Assembly (NCBI GenBank): GCA_024345305.1
Contig: BRON01000001.1
Coordinates: 2,418,001 to 2,482,000 of the forward strand
Origin: Mrakia gelida
Taxonomy: Eukaryota; Basidiomycota; Tremellomycetes; Cystofilobasidiales; Mrakiaceae
Direction of reading: 5' to 3'
Length of the DNA stretch: 64,000 nt
The notes beneath the pieces are model-generated. The model ran no database searches. It was not told the DNA's origin and was given only the letters and a program-made list of their open reading frames with translations. Both the position numbers and the translations under genes were made by a program. Below are positions 48,025 to 59,309 of the stretch, in pieces (within the stretch, counting starts at the first letter, position 1; the number at the start of each line of letters is the position of its first letter).

Positions 48025-49174
48025 CTAGCTCGAGCGGACTTCCTCGAACTCAACGAAGAGAGATCGATCCTTCTTCTCGTCGGCAACCAAGCTTTCCAAG
48101 TCGTTCGGAGGGGATGGCCTGAGAGTGGAAGAACGGAAGAGGAGAGGACGCGTCGAGTCAGTTCAACCGACTTCGGTCGAAAACGAAAACCGGAACTCGA
48201 CGAAGACGTGGAAACGAGTGCTCCACTCACGTGGAAGAAGCAGAACCACGCTCCCTCCCACCCCAAACGAGCAGCAAACCGGCCAGAACGACCAGACTCG
48301 CTCCCGAGCCAGGACCGACCACTCTCCACCCGTTTTCCTTCTGGATCGATCCTCCGACGAGCGAGCTCCAGCGCAGCGAGATCGAAGGGTAGGCGAGGAG
48401 TGAGATCTGTTGGAGAGGAGGAAACGAGGTCAGAAGGAAGAAGAAGAAACACGGAGCGAAAGGGAGAGAGCCGGCGTCGAGATCGTGAGACCGAGGCATC
48501 CGCGTCGCCCCCCGAAAGTGGATGACTGGACGATATCGTCGAAGGCAGGAGAGGAAGGAGGAAAACTTACAGATACGCCTAGAATCGCTCCCCCTAGGAG
48601 ACCTACGTCTCTGCTAAGCTTCTTGGCTGGTGATGAAGTGCTGAGAGGTTGTGTGGAGGAGGGAGAGAGGAAGACAAAGAGGTTGATGAAGTTCTGGATC
48701 GAGGAGGCGAGGAGGGCGAGGAGGAGGAGGATGAAGAGCGTTCCGGCGAAAGGGAGGATTGAGTTTGATGAGGAGGGAGATCGAGAGGAGGTCGGTGAGG
48801 ATGAGGAGAAGGGGGATTGGAACGTGCAGGATCTGAGGATGAGGAGAAAAGGAAGAAGGAAGGGGGGAGGGAGGGTCGAGGTCAGCTTCGTCTTCCTCGA
48901 CCTTTCCCTTTCTCGCTGTTCTCCTTCCACCCATCCTTTCCCACCCAAGCGGCGAGAGAAAGCTCGGGACTTACTCTCCATAGATACAAGTCCCACAAAT
49001 CCCAACTCCCTGCCTGAGAACCTTCCCCGTCGAGGAAAGAATGAGCTTCGTTTCCAGGAGGTTGAACGAGGAGGGAAAGAGGAAGCCAGATGACGCGGCC
49101 AGAAGGAGCGAGATCGTTGAGATCGTCGAAGATAGTAAAGGGACGAGGGATGAGGGGCCCGTAGATATGGACAT
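48025..49174 (-). CDS. SUR7/PalI-like four-TM membrane protein (copy 2)
   Basis: Four exons, 49174-48975, 48832-48571, 48406-48231 and 48118-48025, give about 243 residues. TM1 covers SLVPLLSSTISTISLLLAAS. The first loop has GVGICGTCIYGESCTFQSPF, which aligns with GVGLWGGCIQDGPCTFQSPF of copy 1 at 22.5 kb, and the first intron falls at the same place in both. TM2 is GTLFILLLLALLASSIQNF, TM3 lies around GGAILGVSISLLAYPS, and TM4 is GASLVVLAGLLLVWGG. The C-terminal tail is short and acidic (DEKKDRSLFVEFEEV). The role is presumably in the plasma membrane as for the SUR7/PalI family. Intron 3 contains GACGCGTC at 48147. Confidence 0.75.
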
Positions 49175-49797
49175 TGCAGAGGATGGATGGAGGTTTGGGG
49201 GTTGTTGATTGATGGTTGGAGGGAGAAAAGAACCGAAGAGGGAAAGGAAGGTCAACGTAATCGAGACTTCGTCTAACTTTTCAAGGCCGCCTTTTCGACC
49301 GTGGGAGCCTGGCCTTTGCATGGGATGATGAAGTTCAGGTTGAAGAGACTGGGCAAGGTCGAGTAGGTCTCGGAGACGAGGTCTGGAAAGTTTTCTCGTC
49401 TGAGCGAGGACGAGAGAGATCCGGAAGAATGAAGGGAAGACCGGCCTCGGTTTGAATCGTTGATGACCGACGCGACGCGTGAGATTTTGACGAAAGTTCG
49501 ACTGAGGAGGTCTGGGCGAGGGAGGATGGTATGTGGGAGAGAAGATGGAGAATGCAGGGTCGAGTGTCCGTCTATCAGAAGCGGTCGCCGGAGCGAAAGA
49601 AAAGGCAGGAGGAAATCGGACGCGTCTTCTCTCGCGACGTGATCTTGAGCTTCTCTCATCTCGCTACCACCGCAACGACGAGCTCTCTTACCCTCGAACC
49701 AGGAGCGACCTCTCAGAAGAGCAAAAACTCCATCTCGCTCGCCGAGCTCTACCCTCGCTCTCGTCCAAACGCGTCGTCTCAACCTCATCCAGATCAT
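49175..49797. other. Spacer, no gene
   Basis: It holds the upstream region of SUR7/PalI-like copy 2 and the 3' flank of the cytochrome-b5-like gene. Open frames on the - strand here are not supported by splice sites or domains. Confidence 0.4.
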
Positions 49798-51207
49798 TCA
49801 AAGCTCCTTGTGATGATGCTGCTGCTTCTCCTTCTCCTTTACCAGAACCGGTCGCACCCCACCGCCAGCTCCATGATGATGCGCTTGGGCCTTCTCTCCA
49901 GGAGCCATCGGCGTAACTCCTCCTTCGACGATGCAGGGTCCAGGGATCGGAGTCGAAGGGTCGATGGGAGGAAGAAGGACCGTTCCGACGCGGCTGTACT
50001 TGGGGTTGTTGGTGAAGAACTTCTTCCAGTTCGCCACACCCTAAAGACACGAAGTGAGAGAGAGCAGGGTTGGTGTGAGAAAGGTCAAGAGAGGGAGAGG
50101 GAGGATGGATCTGGGATGGACGGGTGGGAGGGGAGGTAAGAGGAATCGGACGGACCACGAGCTCCTCGTCCGTCAACCCTCGTAGATCGTGGGTGAGGTG
50201 ATGAGGTTGGAAGCATCCTGTGACGAAAGCTCGAGAGGCGTCCTTTCCGGTCCTGCGAACCACAATACCAAGAGAGATTTCGTCATCAGTGATCAAGAAG
50301 GCACGCGAAGAGGAGGGAGGGAGGGAACGAGACGAGACGAACATCATGTTGTAAGATCCTCCAGGTCCATAGACGCGACGATTCGCAGAGACGTCGAAGA
50401 GGATAGAGTCGATGGCGAGGTAGATAGGTTTGTTGGGATCGGCACCGGTGTAGCGAGCGAGCTGATGGTGGTTGAGATGGATGGGTGCGGGCTGCGAGGG
50501 AGGAGTCGAGAAGGGGAAGGAAGGGATGGATGAGCTCGTGATTTTTTCGTGAAAGCAGGACCGCTCTCTGCAAGGAATTGATACCCTCGTACTCTCCTCT
50601 ATCTCAGCTCTCTCCTCGAGCATGTCTCGAGAAGATCAAGGTCATGACCTGGGATATCCAAGCATCGAAAGAAGGACAAGACTCGAGCTCACCTTCCAGA
50701 TGGTCTCCTTCCACAGCTTCCCAAGCTGCTGCTCGTACCCCCAAACAGGACTCCCAGTGATGAACTTCCCAACCACCGATAAGCCCATAACGACTACTAC
50801 GACGGTCTTAAAGAACCTCCAAGCTGTCCAAGGCTCAGAAGGGACGACGTCGTCTGGGATCCCTTGCGCTCGACGTTCAGCGAGAGCAGCTTGGTCGGCT
50901 TTCCAACGAGCATGCTTGAGGAAAGCTCCGTTCGCGGGTTTGTTAGAGACAGGTTTACCGGTGATGGGATGAGCGATCTTGGGGTAGGTTTTCTCGCCGG
51001 GACCCTCTGCAGAGAGAAACGAAAGAAGGGAGGTTGATGAGCTCGAGAGGGAAGGAAGGGAGCGATGAGAGCGAAGGTCAAAGAAGCGGCCTCTTCCTCA
51101 CCTCCAGGTTTGCTCTTCGCTCGAGGATTCAGACCGTCGAAGGTGAACTCGTCGTCGATTGATCGTTTTGGAGGTGTTGGAGCTGGAGGAGAGGAGGATG
51201 AAGCCAT
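49798..51207 (-). CDS. Membrane-anchored cytochrome-b5-like (MAPR) heme protein
   Basis: Starts at ATG 51207; exons 51207-51102, 51006-50693 and at least two more down to the TGA at 49798. The N-terminus is hydrophilic, then a single TM segment reads FFKTVVVVVMGLSVVGKFI at about residues 95-115. The heme/steroid-binding domain follows: ADPNKPIYLAIDSILFDVS, RRVYGPGGSYNMMAGKDASR, AFVTGCFQPHHLTHDLRG, as in membrane-associated progesterone receptor proteins such as yeast Dap1. MAPR proteins bind heme through tyrosines and support cytochrome P450 enzymes in sterol synthesis. The tail is unusual: about 70 residues rich in Pro, His and Gln with HHH runs, ending HHHKEL, which is close to but not a perfect ER-retrieval HDEL-type signal. 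Confidence 0.85.
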
Positions 51208-51541
51208 GGCAAGAGGGAGGGCGAGTGAGATGATGAGCGTTTGAAACTCAACGAAGCTCAACTTCGCCCGAGCTGTGTTTCCCTCGTTCGAAGCCTTCAG
51301 AGGAATCTTCGATTTTCTTTGGTCCGAGCTCTGTGAAATCTCCAGAGGACCTTGGTTTGTCGAGAGACAAAGAAAACAAAAGAGAAGGAGAATCAAAACA
51401 ATCCAGCAGCGCGACGCGTCTCGTTCATCTCGCGATGGTCTGTTGATCGAGCTGAGAAGATCCTCCCTTCGGGTCTTCAAGCACAAAGGAAGAGATCTGT
51501 GTGCCAGAGTGAGCATAGAATGAGTTACCCTTCAGTTCTAC

Positions 51542-53459
51542 TTACGAGAAAAAAACATGAGAGCGGTGGCAAAAGCTCGAAAGATGAAAGCCGGAGGAGG
51601 CGCTCGTGTTGCTTGAGCTTCCAACGGCCGTGCTGCCTCGCATCCCTCCTTTCCTCTTCCATCCTCGCTCTCGGCTCATCCCCTCCTTCGTGATCGGTCA
51701 CCGCTCTCGTCTGGCAAGACTCCATCTCAGAGCTTCCTCCGTCAAAAGAGGACGGTTGTCTCGTCTTCGCCACCTCTCCTCGCGTCTGTCTCGCTGGCTT
51801 TTCCCGAAGGTGAGCTCTCCTTGCCTTCCTTTTGCTTGGAGGAGGACTTTACGCGTGTAATGGAGATTGGATGGAGCCTACGTGCATAGTGGAGCATGTT
51901 TTTCGAGGCCAGAGCTCGAAGTGGTGGAAAAAATGAGCTTGATCGGATTCGCGAGCTGACCTTCCTTCCCTTCCTTCCTTCTCTCTCGTTCCTCCCTTAC
52001 AGCTCAGCGAACGCACTCAGCCAAGACCCTTTTACCACCACGCTTACACCCACACCTCCCACGACCCCTCCACTACCTCCTTACGCCTCTCCATCGACTC
52101 CATCTCTACCAAACTCTCGTTCCGAATCCTCGCCACCTCCGCGCTCGCTCCCTCTCCTCCTCCTTCAACTTTCCATCAACCCTCTCGCTGCAACTCCCTC
52201 GCAGTCCACGCACACCTCAGCCCCCTTCATCTTCATATCCCAAACCACACCTCTCGACCCGTTATCATCGAACTCGAACTTCCCTTCAAATCGAACCCTC
52301 AGCCATCCCAAACTCCTCGTTCAACCTCCTCCAACCCCCTTCGTTCCAACCCCTCCACCTCGATAGATCCCACCTCCCCCCCTCAGCTTCCTCCCCAAGA
52401 CACGATGCTACCCCTCCTCCCTTTCTCTCCTCCAACCTCAAAAGAACCCCGCTCATCTTGTTCTCCGGACGGTCCCCCCTTCAAACTGTCCTCTTCGTTT
52501 GGACTTTCGTGATCTCGAGAAGGGGCTCTTCCTTCGCGGGATCAGCTGTTGGCTTCGAGAGATCGAACGTTCCGACGTCGAGGCGACGAAGGGACATGCC
52601 ACTGGACGTTCTAACCCTAAAGTGAGCACTCAAATGAAGTCTCTACTAGAACAGGAGATCGCGAAGCTTGACCTCTCCCTCCGTCCTCAGTGAACACACA
52701 ACTCCCAATCCACCCTCGAACGAACGACGCGTCGGATCCTCCCTCCTCCGCCTACCCTCCTCTCTTCGACCCTTCCCTCGATCTCGACGACGAACACCCC
52801 CTCCCTCATCACAGGATCCTCGCTCGCGACGGATCCCCTCCCTCGTCGTCGCTCCTTCACCAGAGAACCAGATCGGAAAGGGAACCCATCAGCAGATGCG
52901 AGAGCTAGCCAGGTCGACCCACCGGATCCACCACCTCCCCAATCGTTCGTTCCAGCGGAAATCCATCCTCCCTACTCCCTCCCCGGCGGCCAGACCTTCG
53001 TCTTCCCCTCCCGCCGCAACGGAATTGCACCCTCCCTTTCGTCCCTTCGTCTTCTCCTTCGACGCGTCAACAGACCTCAAGGAAGGAGTCGATCTCGACT
53101 TTCGGACAGGCGATTGCCCTTGGAACCGTCCTTCGTTGGACGGAGAGGAGTTGACGAGCGGGGTTTCGTTTTGAGCACAGGAGGGAAAGGAGGAGGAGTC
53201 AACATGCATCGTCGAGGGAGGAAGTTTCGAAACCGAGGGTGGTTGATCGCGAGAGAGAGAGAGGACTTCATGTTTTCTTTCTTTCTCGTCGAGGGTGTGT
53301 GAGAACCTGGAACGGAGGACGGAAGAGGGAGAGCTTGGAGGGTTGGAGGTCTCGACTGTTGGGTCGTTTGGGTTCGGTGGGGTTGGAGAGGATAGGTTTT
53401 GGGAGACCTCGGGACTGGACAGGTGGAGCGGATGGCTTACGGAGAAGTTGATTCAGTAG
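51542..53459 (+). CDS. Unresolved low-complexity gene
   Basis: Probable + strand coding locus whose exons I could not settle. Evidence: no - strand frame longer than 60 codons exists between 51773 and 52889 while all three + frames are open; a donor at about 51809 pairs with a CTTACAG acceptor near 52001; a donor at 52620 pairs with a CAG near 52691; and a last exon from about 53290 to the TAG at 53457-53459 has strong coding character, with DRFWETSGLDRWSGWLTEK near its end. The protein would be very rich in Ser, Pro and Thr. The start codon is a guess. No domain is recognised. Confidence 0.3.
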
Positions 53460-53603
53460 AAGGGGAGGGCTGAGGAGCGGAACTGGAGGTTGGTGAGGAG
53501 GAGGGGACGAGAGGGATGGAGAGCTCGTTGGAGAGGAGAGGAGGGCGGTGTTGGGCGAGGAGGTTTGGGCGACGGCGTGTGAGGGTCGGGGCGAGCTGAG
53601 GAG

Positions 53604-55169
53604 GTGGTGAGAAGGGAGATAGACGACGAGACGATGGGTCGTGGTTGTTTCTCCACGTTGGCAGTTTGGGATCCGAGGGCTCATCATAGGAAGGCGAAGG
53701 GCGATTTCGACCGTCGCGTCGGTTTCGTCGCTTTAGCAGTTCGAGGCGCAGGATCCTCGTTCGACACCCTTGACCGACAGGTTCGCCTGCTCTCTCTCCA
53801 CCCAGCACATACGCTCTACTCTCCAAGAGTCCTTCGTCCACCTCCATCTCTAGCATCCTTCCACCTTCCACCTCCCACCCTTTCCTCTCCTTCACTCCTC
53901 CCTCTCCCCTGTCCCTCCCTTACTCCTCGCCCCATCTCTCAACTCGCTCTTCGTTAGCTACACCTCTTCGAGTCCACCCGCTTCCTTCCCCTTACCCAGA
54001 AGGAGCGGCCATCTCGCTTCGAGTCCTTCGTTTCTCCCATGTGGGCGCGTTCTGCAGACGAGCTCGATCCTTTTCGTTCGCGCGAGGGTCGAGTCGACGA
54101 GAGCTTCTTCCTTTCTCTTTCCTCTCTTTTTTTTCCTCTCCTTCTTCTATCTTCCCCTCCTTCGCGAAGGTGAACTCAGGACTGGGATCAGCTGGAGGGA
54201 TCGTCGAGGAGGAACGCTTTGGCGAACGAAGAGTTTCTTCGGGGGTGAATCGAAGAACGACGCGTCGGATTTCTCCTCTCTTCCCCTCTTACTCTCTTCT
54301 TTCTTTTCTCTCCCCTTATCCTCCCACTCTTGAAGCCCTACGCCAAGATCCCGAATCCTTCCTCTCATCCTCTCCTTTTTCTCTCTTTCTCTCTACACCA
54401 CCCTTCCAGACCCTCCCTCCTTCATCGCGTCTTCCCTCCACATCTCGCTTTCTCTCTCTCTTTCTCCCTCACGCCAACTCCTCCCTTCTTCCCCTTTCCC
54501 CCAAACCCTCCCCTTCCCAAAACCATATCCCAAACTCAATCTCCCTCCCCTACCTCTCTCACCGCCCCGGAACCCCCAAAAGAACCTACACCCAGCCACC
54601 CGACAAAAAGCCCTTCTCACAACCAACCTCAACCCTCCCCCCAACCTCGAAGAATCCCTGTCCCTCAAAAACGCTCATCTCTCCTCCGTCCACCCCCGTT
54701 CGCACTCTCTTACGCGTCCCACGCACCCCTCGAGCAGAGCATCCTCCTCGGAGGATCGCTAGAGTCATGGCTCGCTTTGCTGCACTTGGGGAAGAGAGGA
54801 GGGGGGCACACGTCGAGGAGGACGAGAGCTGGGACGGTCGTTGATCTCTTCGTGGACGGGAGGTTCGAGGGAGTTGGGCTTCGTTGGGTGGGGTTCTTTT
54901 GGTGCGTGTGTTTCGGGACATGCAGAGAGGAAGGGATGAAGAGGGAGGCTGGGGTGGTTTTTCGTGGAAGGAGGAGGCGCTCCGAGGAGGGAGGGAAGGG
55001 AAGGTCGTGCGTTCGTTGGGAGAGGAGACGAGAGGAAGAAAGCGAGCGAGGGTTCGTTCTTCACATACAGGTGAAGAGGAGAGGGTTTCTTTTGGAAGGG
55101 GACGAGGAAAAGAGGTTGAGGAGGGGGTTGGGAGGTTTTTGGATTCGGGGGAGCTGTTGGGCTTTTTGA
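53604..55169 (+). CDS. Unresolved low-complexity coding region
   Basis: Low-confidence region. A segment near 53690-53780 encodes GDFDRRVGFVALAVRGAGSS and ends in a GTTCGC donor. A second from about 53830 reads Ser/Pro-rich sequence and then PYPEGAAISLRVLRFSHVG. A third, up to about 54960, encodes FALSYASHAPLEQSILLGG and VVDLFVDGRFEGVGLRWVG. These are in different frames and would need several introns. The - strand of 53.4-54.9 kb also has coding-like frames, so even the strand is not secure. Confidence 0.2.
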
Positions 55170-56607
55170 GATGTTGGGAGGAGGGGGAGGGGGAAGAAGA
55201 AGGGAGGTTCACGGAGGGGAGGGAGGGGATCGTTTTCCGACCTCGTTGCTGGTGTTTCTCGCAAACACCAGTTTCTCCTTCGGGAGCAAGATCCAACCTC
55301 GATTCGAGCTGTTCGTTCGTCGTTTCTTTCTCGCGTTCTCTCCCTTTTCCCTTTCGTTCTCGAGCTTGCTGAAGGAGGTGGGAAGATAGGCTGGGTGGGA
55401 GAGGGAGAGGGAGGAGACAAGGAGGAAGCTTTGTACGTCGTCAGAGGAGGAGGATCCGAACGTTGTCGCGTCAAAACCGAACGACCTCTTCGTTTTCCCA
55501 CCTTCTGTTCGTTTGCTAGAGGGTTCGGAACGCTTGCCGCTGTTTTATCTCTTCGGAGGTAGGACAATGGACTACGAGGCTGAGTTCAAGCTCGAGGTGG
55601 ATAGTTTGGCTCGAGGACGGGAGCTCGAGACTGTCGAGTTGTCGAGATTTGGACGTCCCTTCGCGGGAGGGCGAGGTTGGGTTCAATGGTGGGAGGGGGA
55701 GGAGTGATTGAGCCAAGGACTGGGTTTGATGGAGGTGGCTCGGTTGTAGGGTTGGAGGATCAGGAGGTCGAGAGAGTTGAGACCGTGTCGCTGGTTCGAG
55801 GAGGAGGAGGAGGAGGAACTCGTCGCGTCGAGATTTTGAGAGGCGAGGTCGTTCTTCCCTGGACGACCCAAGACCCTCTCGACCTTTTTGCGTTCGGGCT
55901 CCCTTCGTTGGAGCCCAATGCTCATTTTTTCACTCCATCTCTCCGCGTTCGTTCGCTCGTTTCTGGCATCGTTCGGTGCTAGATCGTGCGAGGACGCGGT
56001 CCTCAAATATTCCTCGAGTGCGCTCTTCGTTTACACGACGGTGTAGACGGAACTCACACACCTGATGCGAGCTCTCTGGTCTGGTTGGTTGACCATCTCG
56101 CACTCCTCTAGCGAGATCTCGACCATCAAACCGCTCGAAACAGAGGGAAGCGTCGACGCGTCGACGCGTCGACTTCGACTTCGTGGCCAGCTTCTCGTCC
56201 GACTTCCCTCTTTCGCGATTCTCTTCGTCTCCGAGATTGAAACGTACAACAGCTTCCTCTGCCTCTCCCCTCGCCATCCGAGAAGGAGAGATGCGACACG
56301 GAGCCCGGTGAACTCTGATCTGAACGAGCGAGAAGAACGAGGCTGCGAAGTCGGCGACCGCGGAGGAAGAACGAGCGCATTTTTTCCTTCTCCTCTGAGA
56401 GCAGATCTTTGCTCTAAGGCCACGCTCGATACCTGAGAAGGGTGAACAGAGGGTCGAGCGATAAGATAAGGGAACAGAGGAGTTGTTGATCAAAAATCTC
56501 ACCGACCAACCAGGTATTTTGGGACGTCGAGCTCAGAGCTTTGAGAAGTTGGCAAGCAACTCCTTCCCTTCCAACCACGAGCTAGCTCCCAACCCTTCCT
56601 TCTCACC
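55170..56607. other. Spacer upstream of the OSTalpha-like gene
   Basis: No gene was assigned in 1.4 kb. Purine-rich on the + strand up to about 55850, then balanced. It should contain the promoter of the OSTalpha-like gene; a purine/pyrimidine-mixed leader precedes ATG 56608. It includes the repeat at 56151-56173. Confidence 0.35.
56151..56173. repeat. Overlapping GACGCGTC palindromes
   Basis: The 8-bp period CGTCGACG repeats almost three times, giving two adjacent GACGCGTC octamers at 56155-56162 and 56163-56170. It lies in the spacer upstream of the OSTalpha-like gene. Confidence 0.8.
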
Positions 56608-59060
56608 ATGGCAGTCTGCAACTCTACAAACACAGTCGGCTACGAGGATGAGTCATTCTTCGATTTTGTGCGTACATAGCTCCCTCGAGAGTCGCTCGTT
56701 CGCGTTTCAACCTCGTCCGCGGCGTTGAGCTCGCTTTCTTCCTTCCTTCCTTCTTCGAGCGCCAGACCTGATCCAAATCGTTTCTCTGATACAGTCAGCA
56801 GGTACCTGGTCGCCTCACAAGATAGGGTGGACTGTGAGCGGTGTGTGTGCTCTTTTGGTGAGCTTCGTTCTCTTCTTTCGCGATTCGAAGAAGGAGTCCT
56901 TCCCTTTGACGACGGACGACGTGGTCTCACGAGAAGCTCACCATCTTTCTCCCTCTCTTTCAACCTCAGACAACCCTGATAACCTTCATCTCTCTGACTC
57001 GACATGCCATGAACTATCAAATCCCTGCTCAACAACGACAAGTCGGAAGGATTGCACTGATGCCCCTCGTGTACGCGATATGCTCCTTCTTGGGCTATAG
57101 GTGGTACCGACACTCTGTGTACTTCGAGTTGATCGAAACGGCGTTGTAAGTCTGCGTCTCTGCGTCTCTAGTAGGTCTTCAAGTGGGAGAAGCTCTCAAG
57201 ACGCAAACTGATCGTCGTCTTTTGGTTCGGACGAGCAGCGAAGGCATCACCCTCGCCGCATTTCTCCTCCTCCTCGTAGAGTTCGTCAGTAGCTCAGCAA
57301 CGAACGGAGACATCAAGGAGTCCATGGCTCGAAAGGACAAGCAGGGACTGCCGATGACCGTGCGTAGAAATCTCGTCTCCGGCGACCTCGCTGGAAGCTT
57401 ACTCCTGTACCCCTCCCTTCCTCAGTTCGGCAGGATCAGGTTCCGAGCTTCAAAGCCCTACTTCGTTCACACGCTCAAGTGGTCTGTCTTGTGAGTCGGA
57501 CCTCTTCCTAAAGCAGACGAGGGCATCTCGCTGACGCGCGTTAGTCTTCTTGCTCGCAGACAATACGCGTTCTTCCGACCTCTGCTCTCGATAATCAGTA
57601 TCATCTGTGAAGCGTTCGACAAACTTTGCCCAGAAGTCTACTCGCCGTACTTTGCGGAGGTATACCTCGAAGGTGTTTTCGAGTCGATCCGTTCTTCCTC
57701 CTTTGAACGCGTGCTAATTTTTTTCCTCTCCTTGTCACCTTTCTCGATCGGTCTTTGCAGCCTTTGATTTCGTGAGTCCATATTTTCTCGAACCTCTGCA
57801 TTTTTCGTTGCTGAACCTCTGTCTCTCTGTGCTCGCAGCTCGTGATTTCCATCGCCCTCTGTCAGTTCTCTTCCGAACTCTTCGTTCGAGGCGCCTCTGT
57901 TCCCAGCTGACCTTCCGCATCCTGCTGTTTCCTTCCCAGACGGTCTCGTCGTGAGTTCCTTCGCTCACCGAGGGGCTCGTCTCGCTCTCGACGCGTTGAC
58001 TGACCTGAAATGCTCCTTTCTCCTCCCAAGGTGTGGTACGTGCTCACGAAGGACGAGCTTAAAGGGAGGCAGCCTCTCAACAAGTTCATGTCGCTCAAAT
58101 GCATCATCTTCGCCAGTGAGCTCATTCTTCTGCCCCTACGGACCATCGAGAGACAATCGCTGACTTCGCCACTCCTTCCTCCTCTCCAGCTTTTTAGTCA
58201 GTCGCGTCTTCTCCCTTTCTCCCTCGACCGACGCTGAGCTGACTCTTTTCCCTTCTTCGTCGCCAGTCAATCCTTCATATTTTCTGCTCTCGCCGGTCAC
58301 GGAGTTCTCAAAGCGACGACTTACTGGACGGTCACGAACAGTGAGCAACGTCGAGTCCTTCCCTCGATCGTCTCTCGCGTCGAAGCTGACTCGTTTGCCT
58401 TTTCTCATTCGCAGTCGCCGACGGGGTTGGTCCTCTTTCCTCCCCTTCTCGACCATCGGAACATGAGCTCAACTGACTCGCACGCCTCGTCCCTTCCAGC
58501 TCAACGCTCTCTGCCTCTCCGTCGAGATGGTCTTCTTCGCGATCTGGATGGCGTTCGCCTTTCCACCCAAGGAGTACGTGGGAAACAAGCCTCGATCGTT
58601 CAAGAACTACCTTCGCTTCATCAGAGACGTCTGCTGGCTGGGAGGTGAGTCGATCGTAAACAGAAGTCGCGTCGAGTCTCGTTTCGTTTCGCTGACCCAC
58701 TCGCTTCGACCCTCTCAGACTTCGGCATGGAGCTATGGACCGCCAGCGTCTTCTTCTGGGACTACATGCGAGGTCGACCTGGCACCCACTCGGGAGGATT
58801 CAACGATCGACTCGAGAAAGCGTGAGTCGAAGTCGGAGTGGAGTTTCCTTTTGTCCTTCGTGTCGCGTCGAGCTCATCGGTCCTCCTTCTCCTCTTTCGC
58901 ACCTTGCAGCTTCGGAGCCACCAGCGACGAGCAGTCCATCCCGCTCACCATCTCCCCAGGGTCATCGAGGAAGGGTGATTCGTCCAGCGGACCTTACGCC
59001 GAGATCGGAGAAGAGCAGAAAGGAGGAAGTGGGAGGGACGCGGAGGGGACGTGGCACTAG
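56608..59060 (+). CDS. OSTalpha/TMEM184 family (DUF300) membrane protein
   Basis: Starts at ATG 56608 after a CT/AC leader; first exons are 56608-56667, 56795-56857 and 56970-57145, followed by about eight more to the TAG at 59058. Seven hydrophobic segments are expected, beginning IGWTVSGVCALLTTLITFIS. Family landmarks: MNYQIPAQQRQVGRIALMP, VYAICSFLGYR, YFELIETAFEGITLAAFLLL, YVLTKDELKGRQPLNKFMSL with KCIIFASF, and VADGLNALCLSVEMVFFA. These match organic solute transporter alpha/TMEM184 proteins. The C-terminal 100 residues are soluble, Ser/Gly-rich and acidic. The fungal substrate is unknown. It is convergent with the fourth Zn2Cys6 gene. Confidence 0.9.
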
Positions 59061-59309
59061 ATCGTTTCCCTTCCCCTCTCTTCGTTCTCTTTCTTTCGCT
59101 CTTCTGCTTGCTCTTATATCTTAGATCCTAGACGTCTGCTCTTCAGCTACTGGTTTTGCTCTCTCCCACTGTATTCATCTTCTCTCCAACGCGCGAGTCG
59201 TCGCGACGCGTCGCTTCGGGACATCAAAGAGAGACATTAAAGAGAGAAAGTAAATCGTTACTTGATACCAGAACCCCAACCAGAAGAACCCAGAACGTCT
59301 AAAACATAG

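Noticed and set aside
47788..48525. A 245-codon + strand frame
   Set aside because: It is antisense to the last two exons of SUR7/PalI-like copy 2, whose splice phases and TM segments are consistent.
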